From Candidatus Sumerlaeia bacterium (GTDB taxonomy: Bacteria > Sumerlaeota > Sumerlaeia > SLMS01 > JAHLLQ01), in the NCBI GenBank assembly GCA_019634695.1, contig JAHCAW010000018.1, positions 1-64,000 of the forward strand: 64,000 nt of DNA, in the 5' to 3' direction. Positions within the stretch are counted from its first letter, which is position 1. Each line of letters starts with the position of its first letter. The translations under genes were made by a program, and so were the position numbers. Below, one piece after another: positions 1 to 8,380 of the stretch. The notes beneath the pieces are model-generated. The model worked only from the letters and a program-made list of their open reading frames with translations. It was not told where the DNA came from and did no database searches.

Positions 1-449
1 TCGACGGTTTCGAGCAGGCTGCGCAGGAACGCGCGCCGCGGGTCGATCCCGTTGGGGGCCAGGAAGCCCACCTGCTGGTGCGCGCCGCCACCTCGTTTCA
101 CGATGCAGACCTCCCACTGGAAGGGCACCTGCTGCCCGGCCACCCGGCCGTCGTCGGTCGGCAGTCCATCGGGCAGTGTCTCGAAGTCCATGAAGAGCAC
201 GGACTTCGTCGGCCGCGGCAGCTCGCGCTTCACGTCCTTGTCGTAGATGGGGCGGCCTCGTCGGACGCTCCGCCAGATGCGCTCCTGCGTGTCGTTGCTC
301 ATCAGGTCGCGCGGCAGTTCGGCGATCGATCGGATGCGGTGCTTCCGGACGTACTCGCTCTGCGTCGGTGTCAGCTTCCAAAGACACCGGATGTGATCGA
401 CCGGCAGGTCGTCCCGCGATAGTGCGGGGGTGGACTGCTTGGCATTCAT
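1..449 (-). CDS. DUF2779 domain protein, partial at the left edge
   Basis: The reading frame begins with ATG at 449 (MNAKQSTP) after a strong AAGGAGG site and stays open to position 1, so the C-terminus is missing. From about residue 80 it reads VLFMDFETLPDG, then QQVPFQWEV and DPRRAFLRSLLE. These match the start of DUF2779, an RNase H-like 3'-5' exonuclease-type fold in which the Asp-Phe-Glu is the expected first catalytic motif. Usual DUF2779 proteins carry a few hundred residues, often Cas4/PD-(D/E)XK-like, ahead of this domain. Here only about 75 residues precede it. It lies 37 bases downstream of the AAA ATPase on the same strand, so the two are probably co-transcribed. Nuclease activity is inferred from the family. 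Confidence 0.72.
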   Translation of the reverse strand, partial: MNAKQSTPALSRDDLPVDHIRCLWKLTPTQSEYVRKHRIRSIAELPRDLMSNDTQERIWRSVRRGRPIYDKDVKRELPRPTKSVLFMDFETLPDGLPTDDGRVAGQQVPFQWEVCIVKRGGGAHQQVGFLAPNGIDPRRAFLRSLLETV

Positions 450-486
450 GGGCGTGCCTCCTTGGGCGGGGTCGTGCGGTTGAGGG

Positions 487-1857
487 TCAGGCGACCTGAA
501 AGCCGACGGCGGGTCGGTGGCGGCGCTTGAGGCGTTCGAGGGCGGACTCGAAGTCCTGCTGCCGGATGACCGGCGCGGCGGGGGAGTCGTCGGGCTGGCG
601 GTCGATGGCGGCGATGATCGCGGCGCGGCAGAGCTCCTGCATCTGTGCGCCGGAGAAGCCGCGCGTCGCCGCGACGAGTCTTTCGGTGTCGAGTTCGACG
701 CCCGGGTGGGCGGCAAGCCAGCGCGCGAGATAGACGGCGCGCTCGGGCGCGTCGAGCGTCGGCACCTCGAGCACGATGTCGAAGCGGCTGGGCCGGTCCT
801 TCAGGGCCGGCTCGATGGCCGTCAGGTCATTCGTCGTCGCCACGGCGATGATGCCCTCGCCCGAGTCGAGCCCGTCGAGACCGACGAGCAACTCTCCGAG
901 CACGCCGAGGTCGCAGCCCGAGTGGCGGTCGCCGCCGACGAGATCGAGGTCCTCGAAGAAGAGCACCGTCGGGGCCAGTCGTCGGGCCAGTTCGAACAGC
1001 GCGCGCACGCAGACGCCGCGTCCGATCATCGCCGGCGTCACCAGGATGAACGTGCAGCCGCAGGACTGCGCCAGCGCGCGGCCGATGCGCGTCTTGCCGG
1101 TGCCCGGCGGCCCGTGGAGCAGCACGCCGCGACGCAGCGGCACGCCGGCCGCGCGATAGACCTCGCGCCGCCGCAGCAGATTCACCGTGTTTGCCAGGAT
1201 CGTCTGGCGCATCGCCTCCGGCAGCACCAGCGCCTCCCACGCGTCGTCCGCGTCGAGCCGCAGGAAGTGCATGTCGGCCGTGAACCGCTGGCCCCGCAGG
1301 TAGTGGTGCGCCGTGATCCACTCCTGCAAGCGCGGCCACAGGTCGCGCACGAAGTCATGCAGGCGCCGCGGCGCCACGAACGCCACATCGATACGGTCGT
1401 CCATGGCCCGCATGTCGGAAATCTGGACGCACAGGCGTTCGTCGGCCGGCCCGATCCAGAACCGCAGCGCGTCCAGCGGCACGAAGTCCCACGTATCGGG
1501 CGCCACCTCGACCGCCAACTGCCCGACCAATGGCATCAGTTCGCGCTTCGTGGAACCCGGCTCGAGCTCCACCCAGTCCATCAGGTGCGCGGTCAGTGCG
1601 CGATTGACCATCAACAGGTCATTGCTCGTGATCTCCCACGACAACGTCACGAGCGGCTCGCTCTCGTGTTCGAAGAAGCGCCGCTGCCGCTCCTCATCGG
1701 CCGTGCGAGCCTCGAACTGGCGTCGCTGCACCCGCGCCCAATCCGCCACGGTGCCGAGCGCCGTCGCGATCGCCGCCTGATGCGCCGTGCCCGTCGCCCG
1801 ACCGCTGCCGTTCTGCCCGCCTGCCTCGTGCTGCACATCCGACCCAAAACCTTCCAT
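487..1857 (-). CDS. AAA-family ATPase
   Basis: This is a 456-residue protein with a single C-terminal AAA module. Walker A is GPPGTGKT (about 249-256), Walker B is VLFFEDLD (about 298-305), sensor 1 is ATTN (about 340-343), and an arginine-finger region DRPSRFD lies at about 354-360. The ATPase lid follows, with a FSGAQMQELCRAA segment typical of the CDC48/FtsH/BCS1 side of the AAA family. The first 200 residues match no domain I know and may bind the substrate or partner. The ATG at 1857 has AAGGGG upstream; the frame stays open further upstream only because it mirrors the opposite-strand gene. It sits just before the DUF2779 gene, which suggests an ATPase plus nuclease pair. The ATPase call is secure; the role is unknown. 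Confidence 0.85.
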   Translation of the reverse strand: MEGFGSDVQHEAGGQNGSGRATGTAHQAAIATALGTVADWARVQRRQFEARTADEERQRRFFEHESEPLVTLSWEITSNDLLMVNRALTAHLMDWVELEPGSTKRELMPLVGQLAVEVAPDTWDFVPLDALRFWIGPADERLCVQISDMRAMDDRIDVAFVAPRRLHDFVRDLWPRLQEWITAHHYLRGQRFTADMHFLRLDADDAWEALVLPEAMRQTILANTVNLLRRREVYRAAGVPLRRGVLLHGPPGTGKTRIGRALAQSCGCTFILVTPAMIGRGVCVRALFELARRLAPTVLFFEDLDLVGGDRHSGCDLGVLGELLVGLDGLDSGEGIIAVATTNDLTAIEPALKDRPSRFDIVLEVPTLDAPERAVYLARWLAAHPGVELDTERLVAATRGFSGAQMQELCRAAIIAAIDRQPDDSPAAPVIRQQDFESALERLKRRHRPAVGFQVA

Positions 1858-2133
1858 GATCGCACCCCTTGCGCGAGATCTCGACCCCCGGCGTTGGCGC
1901 ACCTTGGGCCTGATAACAGTATGACCCGCGGCAAGTCGGATTGCGGCGTATTTGGACGGGGCTCGGTGGGGTGAGAAGTTGCCCGAAAAGTCCAGTTTTC
2001 TTGAACAAGAAATCATGCGATTTCCGGAAAATCTGCTTGCCTTCCGGCGGCGGCGACAGGGAGCCTGCGGAGGAGGCAGGCTGGCGCGTCCCTCGGGATA
2101 CCCGGTCGCCGGAGAGGGTCGTTGGAGACTGGT
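1858..2133. other. Divergent intergenic region
   Basis: This region separates the leftward ATPase/DUF2779 pair from the rightward toxin-antitoxin pair, so promoters for both must lie here. It is locally AT-richer around 1975-2040 (ttttcttgaacaagaaa). That stretch contains the inverted repeat TTTCTTG/CAAGAAA (tttcttgaacaagaaa) and could be an operator for the AbiEi-like autorepressor. No clear -35/-10 pair stands out. Confidence 0.35.
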
Positions 2134-3225
2134 ATGCTGTCCGAACGCGAGATGATGAAGCGAGTGAGCCAGGGCCTGGTCTCGCTGCCTCCGTTGGTCT
2201 TCCGATTGGAGAACCTCGCGAGCCGGCGCACGCGAGGCGGGGGGGGCGCGCTTGTCAGTGCCTGGTGGCAGGGCAGGCGGGTCGGGCGATTCACGGTCGA
2301 ATGTCTGGCAAGTTCGACTCCGAAGGCGCTTCTGGCGGCTCGCCGCGAGCTCGAACCTCGCAGGGCGGAAGGGAGCTGCAATCCGTTGCTGCTGGTTCCC
2401 TATCTGAGTGAGGAGAAACTGGCCGAGCTCGAGGTTGCCCGGCTGAGCGCCGTGGACCTGTGCGGCAACGGGGCGGTCTACATCGACGGAGTGCTGACCG
2501 TGTATCGAACCGGTCGGCGGAACCTGTTTCCCGCCTCGGCGCCGATCAAGAACGTGTATCGTCGGAACAGCTCGCTCGTTCCCCGCGTCCTGCTTTCGTG
2601 CCCGCGCTTCGCGGCCGTCCAGGAGGTCTGGCGCGAGATCAACGCCCGCAACCCGATGGTGCAGTGTCAGTCGCGAACGCCGATGAGCCTGGCAACGGTG
2701 TCGAAGGTCCTGAAGTCCCTGGAGGAGGACTTGACGGTGGACCGCAGCGAGGGGATTCGCCTGCTGCAGCCGGCCAGGCTGCTGGATCGCCTGTCGGCCA
2801 ACTACGAGCCGCCGGCGATTCGGAGTCGTCGTGCGTTCAAACTGGACGAATCTCCGGAGGCGATCGCCGCGAGCCTTGCTCGCGAGGCCGCCGCGCTCGC
2901 ACTTCCCGTACAGGCAACAGGGCTTTCGTCGGTGAACCGATTCGCCGTCATGCAACGGAGCGAGTTGATGTCGGTCTATTGTCCCGAGCCGGACGCGCTC
3001 GCCGCGCGATTGAACGCAAGGGAGACCGACCGCTTTCCGAATCTGGAACTTCTCGAGACCGAAGACGAGCGGGTTTACTTCGACGGCGAGGAGGACGGTG
3101 AATTCCGGTGGGCTTCGGCTCTGCAAGTGTGGCTCGAGTTGATGACAGGAGACAAGCGCGACCGCGAGACCGCGGACCAGGTGCGGGAAGTGCTGCTCGG
3201 CCGCACTCCGGAGGGGGCTCCATGA
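2134..3225 (+). CDS. AbiEi-like antitoxin / winged-helix regulator of a type IV toxin-antitoxin pair
   Basis: A 363-residue protein. Residues about 83-125 (NPLLLVPYLSEEKLAEL, then DLCGNGAV and LTVYRTG) resemble the restriction-endonuclease-like N-terminal part of many AbiEi-family antitoxins. Residues about 184-220 (MSLATVSKVLKSLEEDL, then LLQPARLLDRL) look like a winged helix-turn-helix. In this family the protein represses its own operon and neutralises the downstream nucleotidyltransferase toxin. ATG at 2134 is preferred because GGAG ends 6 bases before it; a TTG at 2122 is an alternative. Its TGA overlaps the ATG of the next gene (ATGA), the usual coupling of antitoxin and toxin. Function is inferred from architecture and context. 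Confidence 0.68.
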   Translation: MLSEREMMKRVSQGLVSLPPLVFRLENLASRRTRGGGGALVSAWWQGRRVGRFTVECLASSTPKALLAARRELEPRRAEGSCNPLLLVPYLSEEKLAELEVARLSAVDLCGNGAVYIDGVLTVYRTGRRNLFPASAPIKNVYRRNSSLVPRVLLSCPRFAAVQEVWREINARNPMVQCQSRTPMSLATVSKVLKSLEEDLTVDRSEGIRLLQPARLLDRLSANYEPPAIRSRRAFKLDESPEAIAASLAREAAALALPVQATGLSSVNRFAVMQRSELMSVYCPEPDALAARLNARETDRFPNLELLETEDERVYFDGEEDGEFRWASALQVWLELMTGDKRDRETADQVREVLLGRTPEGAP

Positions 3226-4088
3226 GTGTCCTGCACGTTCTTCGCACAGCATTGCTCGATCTGCTCGCCACGATGGCCCGGCCCGAACTGCGCGTCATCG
3301 TGGGCGGGGGTTACGGCATCTTTCTCAAGCGCGAGTGGGTGCGCGAATCGGCGAGCCGCACGCTGATCGCCGCCATACCCGAGGCCCGTGCCACGAACGA
3401 CATCGACCTCTACCTCTTGCCGGAGTTGCTCATCGTATCGGATCGGCTACGGCCACTGGCCGCTGCGCTTGAGGCGCTTGAGTATGAAGTCGTCCGTGGC
3501 GCCGAGAAATATCAGTTCGTTCGTGCGCTTCCCGGTCGCGGAGCCGTGAAGGTGGACCTGCTGACCGGACCCCCTTCCAGATTCGCCGGAACAGGAGTGA
3601 AGGTCGATGCACGCCGCGCGCGGCCGCGGCATTCCGTTGGCGTCCACGCGCATCCCGTCGAGGAAGCGATCACCCTCGAAGATCGACTGCGCGAAGTGAC
3701 GATTGCCGGGCAGACGTCGGCCGGAGCCGACTTCGAGGCGACTGTCCTCCTGCCCCATCCCTTCACCTACCTGATGATGAAGCTCCACGCTTTCGCCGAC
3801 CGTCTGGACGATCGGGCCAAGGACTTCGGCGGCTATCATGCGCTCGACCTCTACACGATAGTCGCCACGACGACCGAAATCGAGTGGGAAGAGGCCCGGG
3901 GGATGGCGCTCTCCCACAGGGATTCGGCCGCCGTGATTCGGGCCCGACAGATCGTTGCCGAACACTTCCGACAGCCGACTGCCACGGGCATGCTCCGGCT
4001 TCGGGAGAGCCCCTATTTCGAACGTCGATTCACCATCGACGTGTTCATGGACGTGCTGTCAGAGTTGTTTCCGCCGCTGGAATCATGA
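3222..4088 (+). CDS. AbiEii/AbiGii-like nucleotidyltransferase toxin
   Basis: A 288-residue protein with the signature of the DNA polymerase beta-type nucleotidyltransferase fold. It has a glycine-rich VGGGYGIFLKR at about 27-37, followed by TNDIDLYL (Asp60 and Asp62 as likely metal ligands) and a later KVDLLTG that could supply the third carboxylate. AbiEii-type toxins use this fold to transfer nucleotides onto a target such as tRNA. The target here is unknown. The start codon overlaps the antitoxin stop by 4 bases. It ends 1 base before the converging WYL regulator gene. Another possibility is a non-toxic nucleotidyltransferase, but the AbiEi-like partner upstream favours a type IV pair. 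Confidence 0.75.
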   Translation: MSVLHVLRTALLDLLATMARPELRVIVGGGYGIFLKREWVRESASRTLIAAIPEARATNDIDLYLLPELLIVSDRLRPLAAALEALEYEVVRGAEKYQFVRALPGRGAVKVDLLTGPPSRFAGTGVKVDARRARPRHSVGVHAHPVEEAITLEDRLREVTIAGQTSAGADFEATVLLPHPFTYLMMKLHAFADRLDDRAKDFGGYHALDLYTIVATTTEIEWEEARGMALSHRDSAAVIRARQIVAEHFRQPTATGMLRLRESPYFERRFTIDVFMDVLSELFPPLES

Positions 4089-4089
4089 C

Positions 4090-5241
4090 TCATCCATTCC
4101 GCTCCGCGGCCTTGCGGTGGCGCTCGGCGATGCGCTCGCGCAGGTGCGCCGGCGCCTTGACCTCGACGTGCTCGCCGAAGCCCAGCAGCCACTCCTCGTA
4201 GGCGTAGCTCAGCGCACAGGTCATGAGCACCTCGACGTCGCCGCCCTTGCGTCGCGTTGTTTCTTGCGAAGGGTGGAAGCGGAACTCCTCGAACAGATAG
4301 GCCACTTCGGCGTCGAAGATCAGGTGCACCTCCTCGGGCTCGGCGACGAAGCCGCCGAAGCTGCCCGCCAGGAGACGGTCCACCTCGTCGAGATCCACTT
4401 CCGGCAACGGCGAGTCCGGCAGCAGCGTCATCGAGTCGAAGCGATCGAGACGGTAGACCCGCAGGGCGCCATCGGCCAGACGCGCGGCGAGCAGATGCCC
4501 GCGGCCGTTGTTGGCAAACCATGCCGACAGGGGCAGCGCCTGCACGAGCGTCTCGCGCTCGTGGACGGTGCAGTACGGGCCCTCGATCGCCACCCGGCGC
4601 TGAAGGGCCTCGGTGACACGATCCAGAATGGCGACGGCCGGTCCGCTCTGGACGTAGCGCCGGCCCGAGAGCTTGAACCGGGCGATCATGTCGCCGTGGC
4701 TCAGGCCGTGCACGCGCGAGCCGAGCCACTGGTGCAACTCGCCCAGCAGCCCGACGACCTGGCCGTACAGGGGAAAGCCGTCCGGCACGTTGTCCTGCAA
4801 CAACGCGCGCAGCAGCGCCAGCGTTCGCAAGTCCGTTGCTGTGGGCACCTTGTGCCGCGGAGCCGTGATCCGGCCGATGTCATGGGATTCCTTCAGTGTC
4901 CAGCGCATGTTCTTGAGCAGGCCGCGGCGCGAGCCTCGTTCCTCGTCCAGATAGCGATCCAGATCCACCTCCTCGCCCTTTTCGTTGAGCATCCGGATCG
5001 GGAAGCCGCACCGGATGAGCGTCCACAGGTCGTCGCGGGTCGTTGACACCTTGCCGACGTACTCCAGCAACTCAGGCACGACGCCCAGCCGGTCGTTGAT
5101 CTCCTTGGCGGTCAGCGCCTTTTCGGCCTCCGTGATAATCAGCACCGTCTGCCATGTGCGAATCATCCGCCAGCCCTTCTCGCCCATGAACGCCTTGGGG
5201 CCGGGCTTGCCTGCCTGACGGGACTGCGGCGCAACACTCAT
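4090..5241 (-). CDS. WYL-domain transcriptional regulator (PafC-like)
   Basis: A 383-residue protein. An N-terminal winged helix of the DeoR type (RMIRTWQTVLIITEAEKALT, then AKEINDRLGV, about 25-80) is followed by a middle helical part. The WYL domain at about 215-290 has GHLLAARLADGALRVYRLDR at the position of the WYL strand, and a WCX-like end follows (EEWLLGFGEHVEV near the C-terminus). WYL proteins bind nucleic acid or nucleotide ligands and often govern DNA-damage or phage-defence genes. ATG at 5241 has GGAG 8 bases upstream; a GTG at 5307 in the same frame lacks a good site. It converges on the toxin gene with 1 base between stops, so it may belong to the same accessory cluster. Confidence 0.85.
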   Translation of the reverse strand: MSVAPQSRQAGKPGPKAFMGEKGWRMIRTWQTVLIITEAEKALTAKEINDRLGVVPELLEYVGKVSTTRDDLWTLIRCGFPIRMLNEKGEEVDLDRYLDEERGSRRGLLKNMRWTLKESHDIGRITAPRHKVPTATDLRTLALLRALLQDNVPDGFPLYGQVVGLLGELHQWLGSRVHGLSHGDMIARFKLSGRRYVQSGPAVAILDRVTEALQRRVAIEGPYCTVHERETLVQALPLSAWFANNGRGHLLAARLADGALRVYRLDRFDSMTLLPDSPLPEVDLDEVDRLLAGSFGGFVAEPEEVHLIFDAEVAYLFEEFRFHPSQETTRRKGGDVEVLMTCALSYAYEEWLLGFGEHVEVKAPAHLRERIAERHRKAAERNG

Positions 5242-5511
5242 GGGGACTGCTCCACGGCGAATGAGGAGATGAGGCGACGATGCCAATGGCAGCGCGAATT
5301 TGGGCACACCGAACGGAAGACTTCAATAGAAGAACGCATCGTGGGCGACCGCGTTGCCGGCCGGGGAGGGGCGCGCGACGGCGGGGCGCGCCCCGGGGTG
5401 CCGGGGCAATCAGGCGGACGGAAATCGGGTTGCCCATCGTGGCGGGCGCGCGGTGTGCTGGCAGCAACTCAACGAGGCGGATCGGCCGATTCGCCGGGGG
5501 GATGTCGCATC

Positions 5512-6771
5512 ATGAAATCCACAATCGCAGCGGGCCTGCTGGCCCTGATGCTCGCATGGGCGCTGGCGCCCGTGCCCGCCTTCGCCCAGACCGACTCGGC
5601 GCCCGAACAGGTGCGCGCCATCTGGGTGACGCGCTGGGACTACAAGAAGGGCGACGACGTGCGGGCCATCATGGAGAACTGCGCCGCGATGGGATTCAAC
5701 GTGGTGCTGTTCCAGGTGCGCGGCAACGGCACGGTGTACTATCCGTCGAAGATCGAGCCATGGGCCTGGGAGTTGACGAGCGACGGCCCGGAGACGACCG
5801 GCATGGACCCGGGTTGGGATCCGCTGGCGGTGGCGGTGAAGGAGGCGCACGCGCGCGGACTCGAGCTGCACGCCTACGTCAATGTCTTCCCGGCCTGGCG
5901 CACGCAGAACTATCCGCCGCGCGACTCCGGCCAGCTCTGGTGGGAGCACCCCGATTGGTTCATGTGCGACGCGGCCGGCGAGCGCATGCTCCCGCGCGAC
6001 CGCAGCGTCAACCCGTCGGTTGGCGACTGGTACTCCTTCATCAGCCCCGGCGTTCCCGCCGTGCAGGATTATCTCGCCGGCCTGTTCGCCGAGATGGCCG
6101 CCAACTACGCCATCGACGGCATCCACTACGACTACATTCGCTATCCGGCGGAGATTCGCGAAGTGAAGGAAGGCTACGGCCCGCGCGCGCGTCGCATGGG
6201 CAACTGGTCCTACGATCCGGTCAGCCTGGCGCGCTTCTCCCATGAGACAGGCGTCACGTCGCCCGACACCGATCCGGACGCCTGGCGCGACTGGCGTGCC
6301 GCCCAGATCACCGCCACCGTGCGCAAGATTCACGCAGCCGTCAACGCAGCCCGTCCCGGCGTCGTCATCACCGCCGCCGTCATGGCCGATCCGGCCGACG
6401 CCTACGAGACGAAGTACCAGGACTACGTGAACTGGATGAAGGAAGGGGTGCTGGACGCGGCAATCACGATGAACTATACGGGCGATGTGGGCCAGTTCCG
6501 CGAGCGCTCGGCCAAGCTGCTCGAGCCCAAGCCCGAGGCGGGCATCGTCGTGCAGGGCCTCGGCGCCGGCCACAGCGCCGAGGTGCTCGGGCAGGAGCTG
6601 GCGATCGTCTCGGATCTCGGCGCCGACGGTTTCGCCTTCTTCGCCTATTCGCACCTGTTCGACCGCGACGCCGGGCATGCGCGCAAGCCGCAGGCCGCCA
6701 CGATGGAGGCGCTGCTGCCGAAGGACAAGGCGCGCACGCCGTGGAGCAAGACCGCGAACGAGAAGCCGTAG
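5512..6771 (+). CDS. Secreted GHL10-family (DUF187) glycosidase-like protein
   Basis: A 419-residue protein with an N-terminal signal peptide (positive MKS, hydrophobic run to about residue 24, likely cut after AFA). The mature part is a TIM-barrel of the glycosyl hydrolase-like 10 family. RAIWVTRWDY marks the first strand, FNVVLFQVRGNGTVYYPS the second, and IDGIHYDYIRYP (about 200-211) carries acidic residues at the expected active-site strand; ITMNYTGDV follows near 320. Family members are exported and thought to act on glycans, but few substrates are known. ATG at 5512 directly precedes the signal peptide. No partner gene is adjacent; the next gene converges on it. Confidence 0.85.
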   Translation: MKSTIAAGLLALMLAWALAPVPAFAQTDSAPEQVRAIWVTRWDYKKGDDVRAIMENCAAMGFNVVLFQVRGNGTVYYPSKIEPWAWELTSDGPETTGMDPGWDPLAVAVKEAHARGLELHAYVNVFPAWRTQNYPPRDSGQLWWEHPDWFMCDAAGERMLPRDRSVNPSVGDWYSFISPGVPAVQDYLAGLFAEMAANYAIDGIHYDYIRYPAEIREVKEGYGPRARRMGNWSYDPVSLARFSHETGVTSPDTDPDAWRDWRAAQITATVRKIHAAVNAARPGVVITAAVMADPADAYETKYQDYVNWMKEGVLDAAITMNYTGDVGQFRERSAKLLEPKPEAGIVVQGLGAGHSAEVLGQELAIVSDLGADGFAFFAYSHLFDRDAGHARKPQAATMEALLPKDKARTPWSKTANEKP

Positions 6772-6789
6772 CCTTCGCCCCTCGGGCGA

Positions 6790-8298
6790 TCACTCCACGC
6801 GGCCCTGTTCGGCCCAGCGCCGCAGGGCCGCCACCAGCAGGCGCACGCCCCAGCCCGTCGCGCCGCGCGCCATCAACGGCGTGTCCGCGTCCCGACCCGA
6901 GACCGCGGCGATGTCCAGATGCGCCCAGCGCACACCCTCGGGCACAAAGGCCTTCAGGAAGTTCGCGCCGTGAATCGCGCCGGCACCCTTGATCGATGTC
7001 GAGATGTTCGACAGGTCCGCCAGCGGGTGCGTCAGTCCGGTTTCGTACTCGCGCACCAGCGGCAGGCGCCACAGGCGGTCGCCCGTTTCGTCGCCGGCAT
7101 GGGCCAGCGACGCAGCCAGCGCCTCGTCGTCGGTGAACAGCGCCGCGCGCGCCGGTCCGAGTGCCTCGCGCACGGAGCCCGTCAGCGTCGCGAGATCGAT
7201 CACCACGTCGGCCTTCTCCTCGCCGGCGCGGAACAATCCGTCGGCCAGCACCAGCCGCCCCTCCGCGTCGGTGTTCTCGATGCAGACCGTCCTGCCCGCC
7301 TTCGAGCGCAGGATGTCGCCCGGCTTGTAGGCGTGCGCATCCACGTCGTTCATCGCCGCGGGCACAATGGCCGTCAGGTGCACGGGCAGGTCGAGTTCGA
7401 CCGCCGCGCGAAAGGCCCCGAGCACCGCCGCGCCCCCCGCCATGTCGCCGCTCATCGACACCATCGAGGTGGTCGTCTTCAGGCTCAGGCCGCCGGTGTC
7501 GTAGCAGATGCCCTTGCCCAGCAGCACGATGTGCTCGCGCAGGCGCGGACGCTTGGCCGGGCGATAGCGCAGCACGATCAGGCGCGGCGGGTGGATGCTC
7601 GCGCCGCCGACCGCGTCGAGCAGCGTGTAGCCCGCCTGTCGGATTCGCCGCGCGTCGAGGATGGTGGCAGTAACGCGCTTGCCGCGTGCCAGCCGCCGCG
7701 CCGCATGCGCCAGGTCCGCCGGCGTCATCTCATTGGACGGCGCGTTGACCAGTTCGCGCGTCCAGTTCACCGCCGCGCACACGGCAAGGGTGTCATCCAC
7801 GCGGCGCGCGATGCGAGCACGCGGGTCTCCCGGCACGACAAGCCGCAGCGTCAGGGGCTTGCGCGTTTCCGCGCTTGATTTGAAGCGCTGGTCGCGGAAG
7901 TCGCCGAGCAGCGCGCCCTCGGCAATCGCCGTGGCCATGGCGCCTTCGTCGTCGCCCTCGCAGGCGAATGCCACGTCGGCGATACCGTGCTGGCGACAGG
8001 TGGCGACGGCGCGCGCGGCGGCCGCCTTCAGCCGATCATCGCCCGGCAACCAGGATCCGAACGAATCCGACTCGAAGAGCACGTGATGCGTGGCGACGCC
8101 CAACTCGGGCGCCAGCGTGCAGAACCACTCGGCTTTCGAGTCCCCCGCACGCACGGCCCGCTCGAAGGCGCGGCCGTGCTTCATGAGCACCGGGCTGTCC
8201 CCCAGAGGTGGGAGTCCGCCTTCGCGCAGCAGCACCACCAACGCCCCGGCGCGCACAGCCGCCGGCGACTTCAACACGACACGGACAGGACTCTTCAT
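6790..8298 (-). CDS. pepA: Leucyl aminopeptidase (peptidase family M17)
   Basis: A 502-residue cytosolic metalloaminopeptidase releasing N-terminal amino acids from peptides. The catalytic C-terminal half is complete. GKGICYDTGGLSLK (about 260-273) supplies the first metal-ligand Lys and Asp, SMSGDMAGG the next Asp, and the family signature NTDAEGRL (near 340) the Asp, Glu and catalytic Arg. The N-terminal macro-like domain (about 1-150) is divergent, as is usual in this family. Length matches PepA. ATG at 8298 has GGAG just upstream. It converges with the GHL10 gene and appears to be a single-gene unit. Note that E. coli PepA also binds DNA; nothing here tests that. Confidence 0.93.
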   Translation of the reverse strand: MKSPVRVVLKSPAAVRAGALVVLLREGGLPPLGDSPVLMKHGRAFERAVRAGDSKAEWFCTLAPELGVATHHVLFESDSFGSWLPGDDRLKAAAARAVATCRQHGIADVAFACEGDDEGAMATAIAEGALLGDFRDQRFKSSAETRKPLTLRLVVPGDPRARIARRVDDTLAVCAAVNWTRELVNAPSNEMTPADLAHAARRLARGKRVTATILDARRIRQAGYTLLDAVGGASIHPPRLIVLRYRPAKRPRLREHIVLLGKGICYDTGGLSLKTTTSMVSMSGDMAGGAAVLGAFRAAVELDLPVHLTAIVPAAMNDVDAHAYKPGDILRSKAGRTVCIENTDAEGRLVLADGLFRAGEEKADVVIDLATLTGSVREALGPARAALFTDDEALAASLAHAGDETGDRLWRLPLVREYETGLTHPLADLSNISTSIKGAGAIHGANFLKAFVPEGVRWAHLDIAAVSGRDADTPLMARGATGWGVRLLVAALRRWAEQGRVE

Positions 8299-8380
8299 GG
8301 GAGCTCCGCTAACCGGTCACGCGGGCCGGAGAAGTCCCTTACGCTCGCGCGTTGCGATGCCGTGGGCAAGCGTCACCCGC

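Noticed and set aside
487-3252. One 921-residue leftward gene
   Set aside because: Only the part from 1857 down encodes the AAA ATPase; the rest mirrors the opposite-strand AbiEi-like gene and has no domain or ribosome site.
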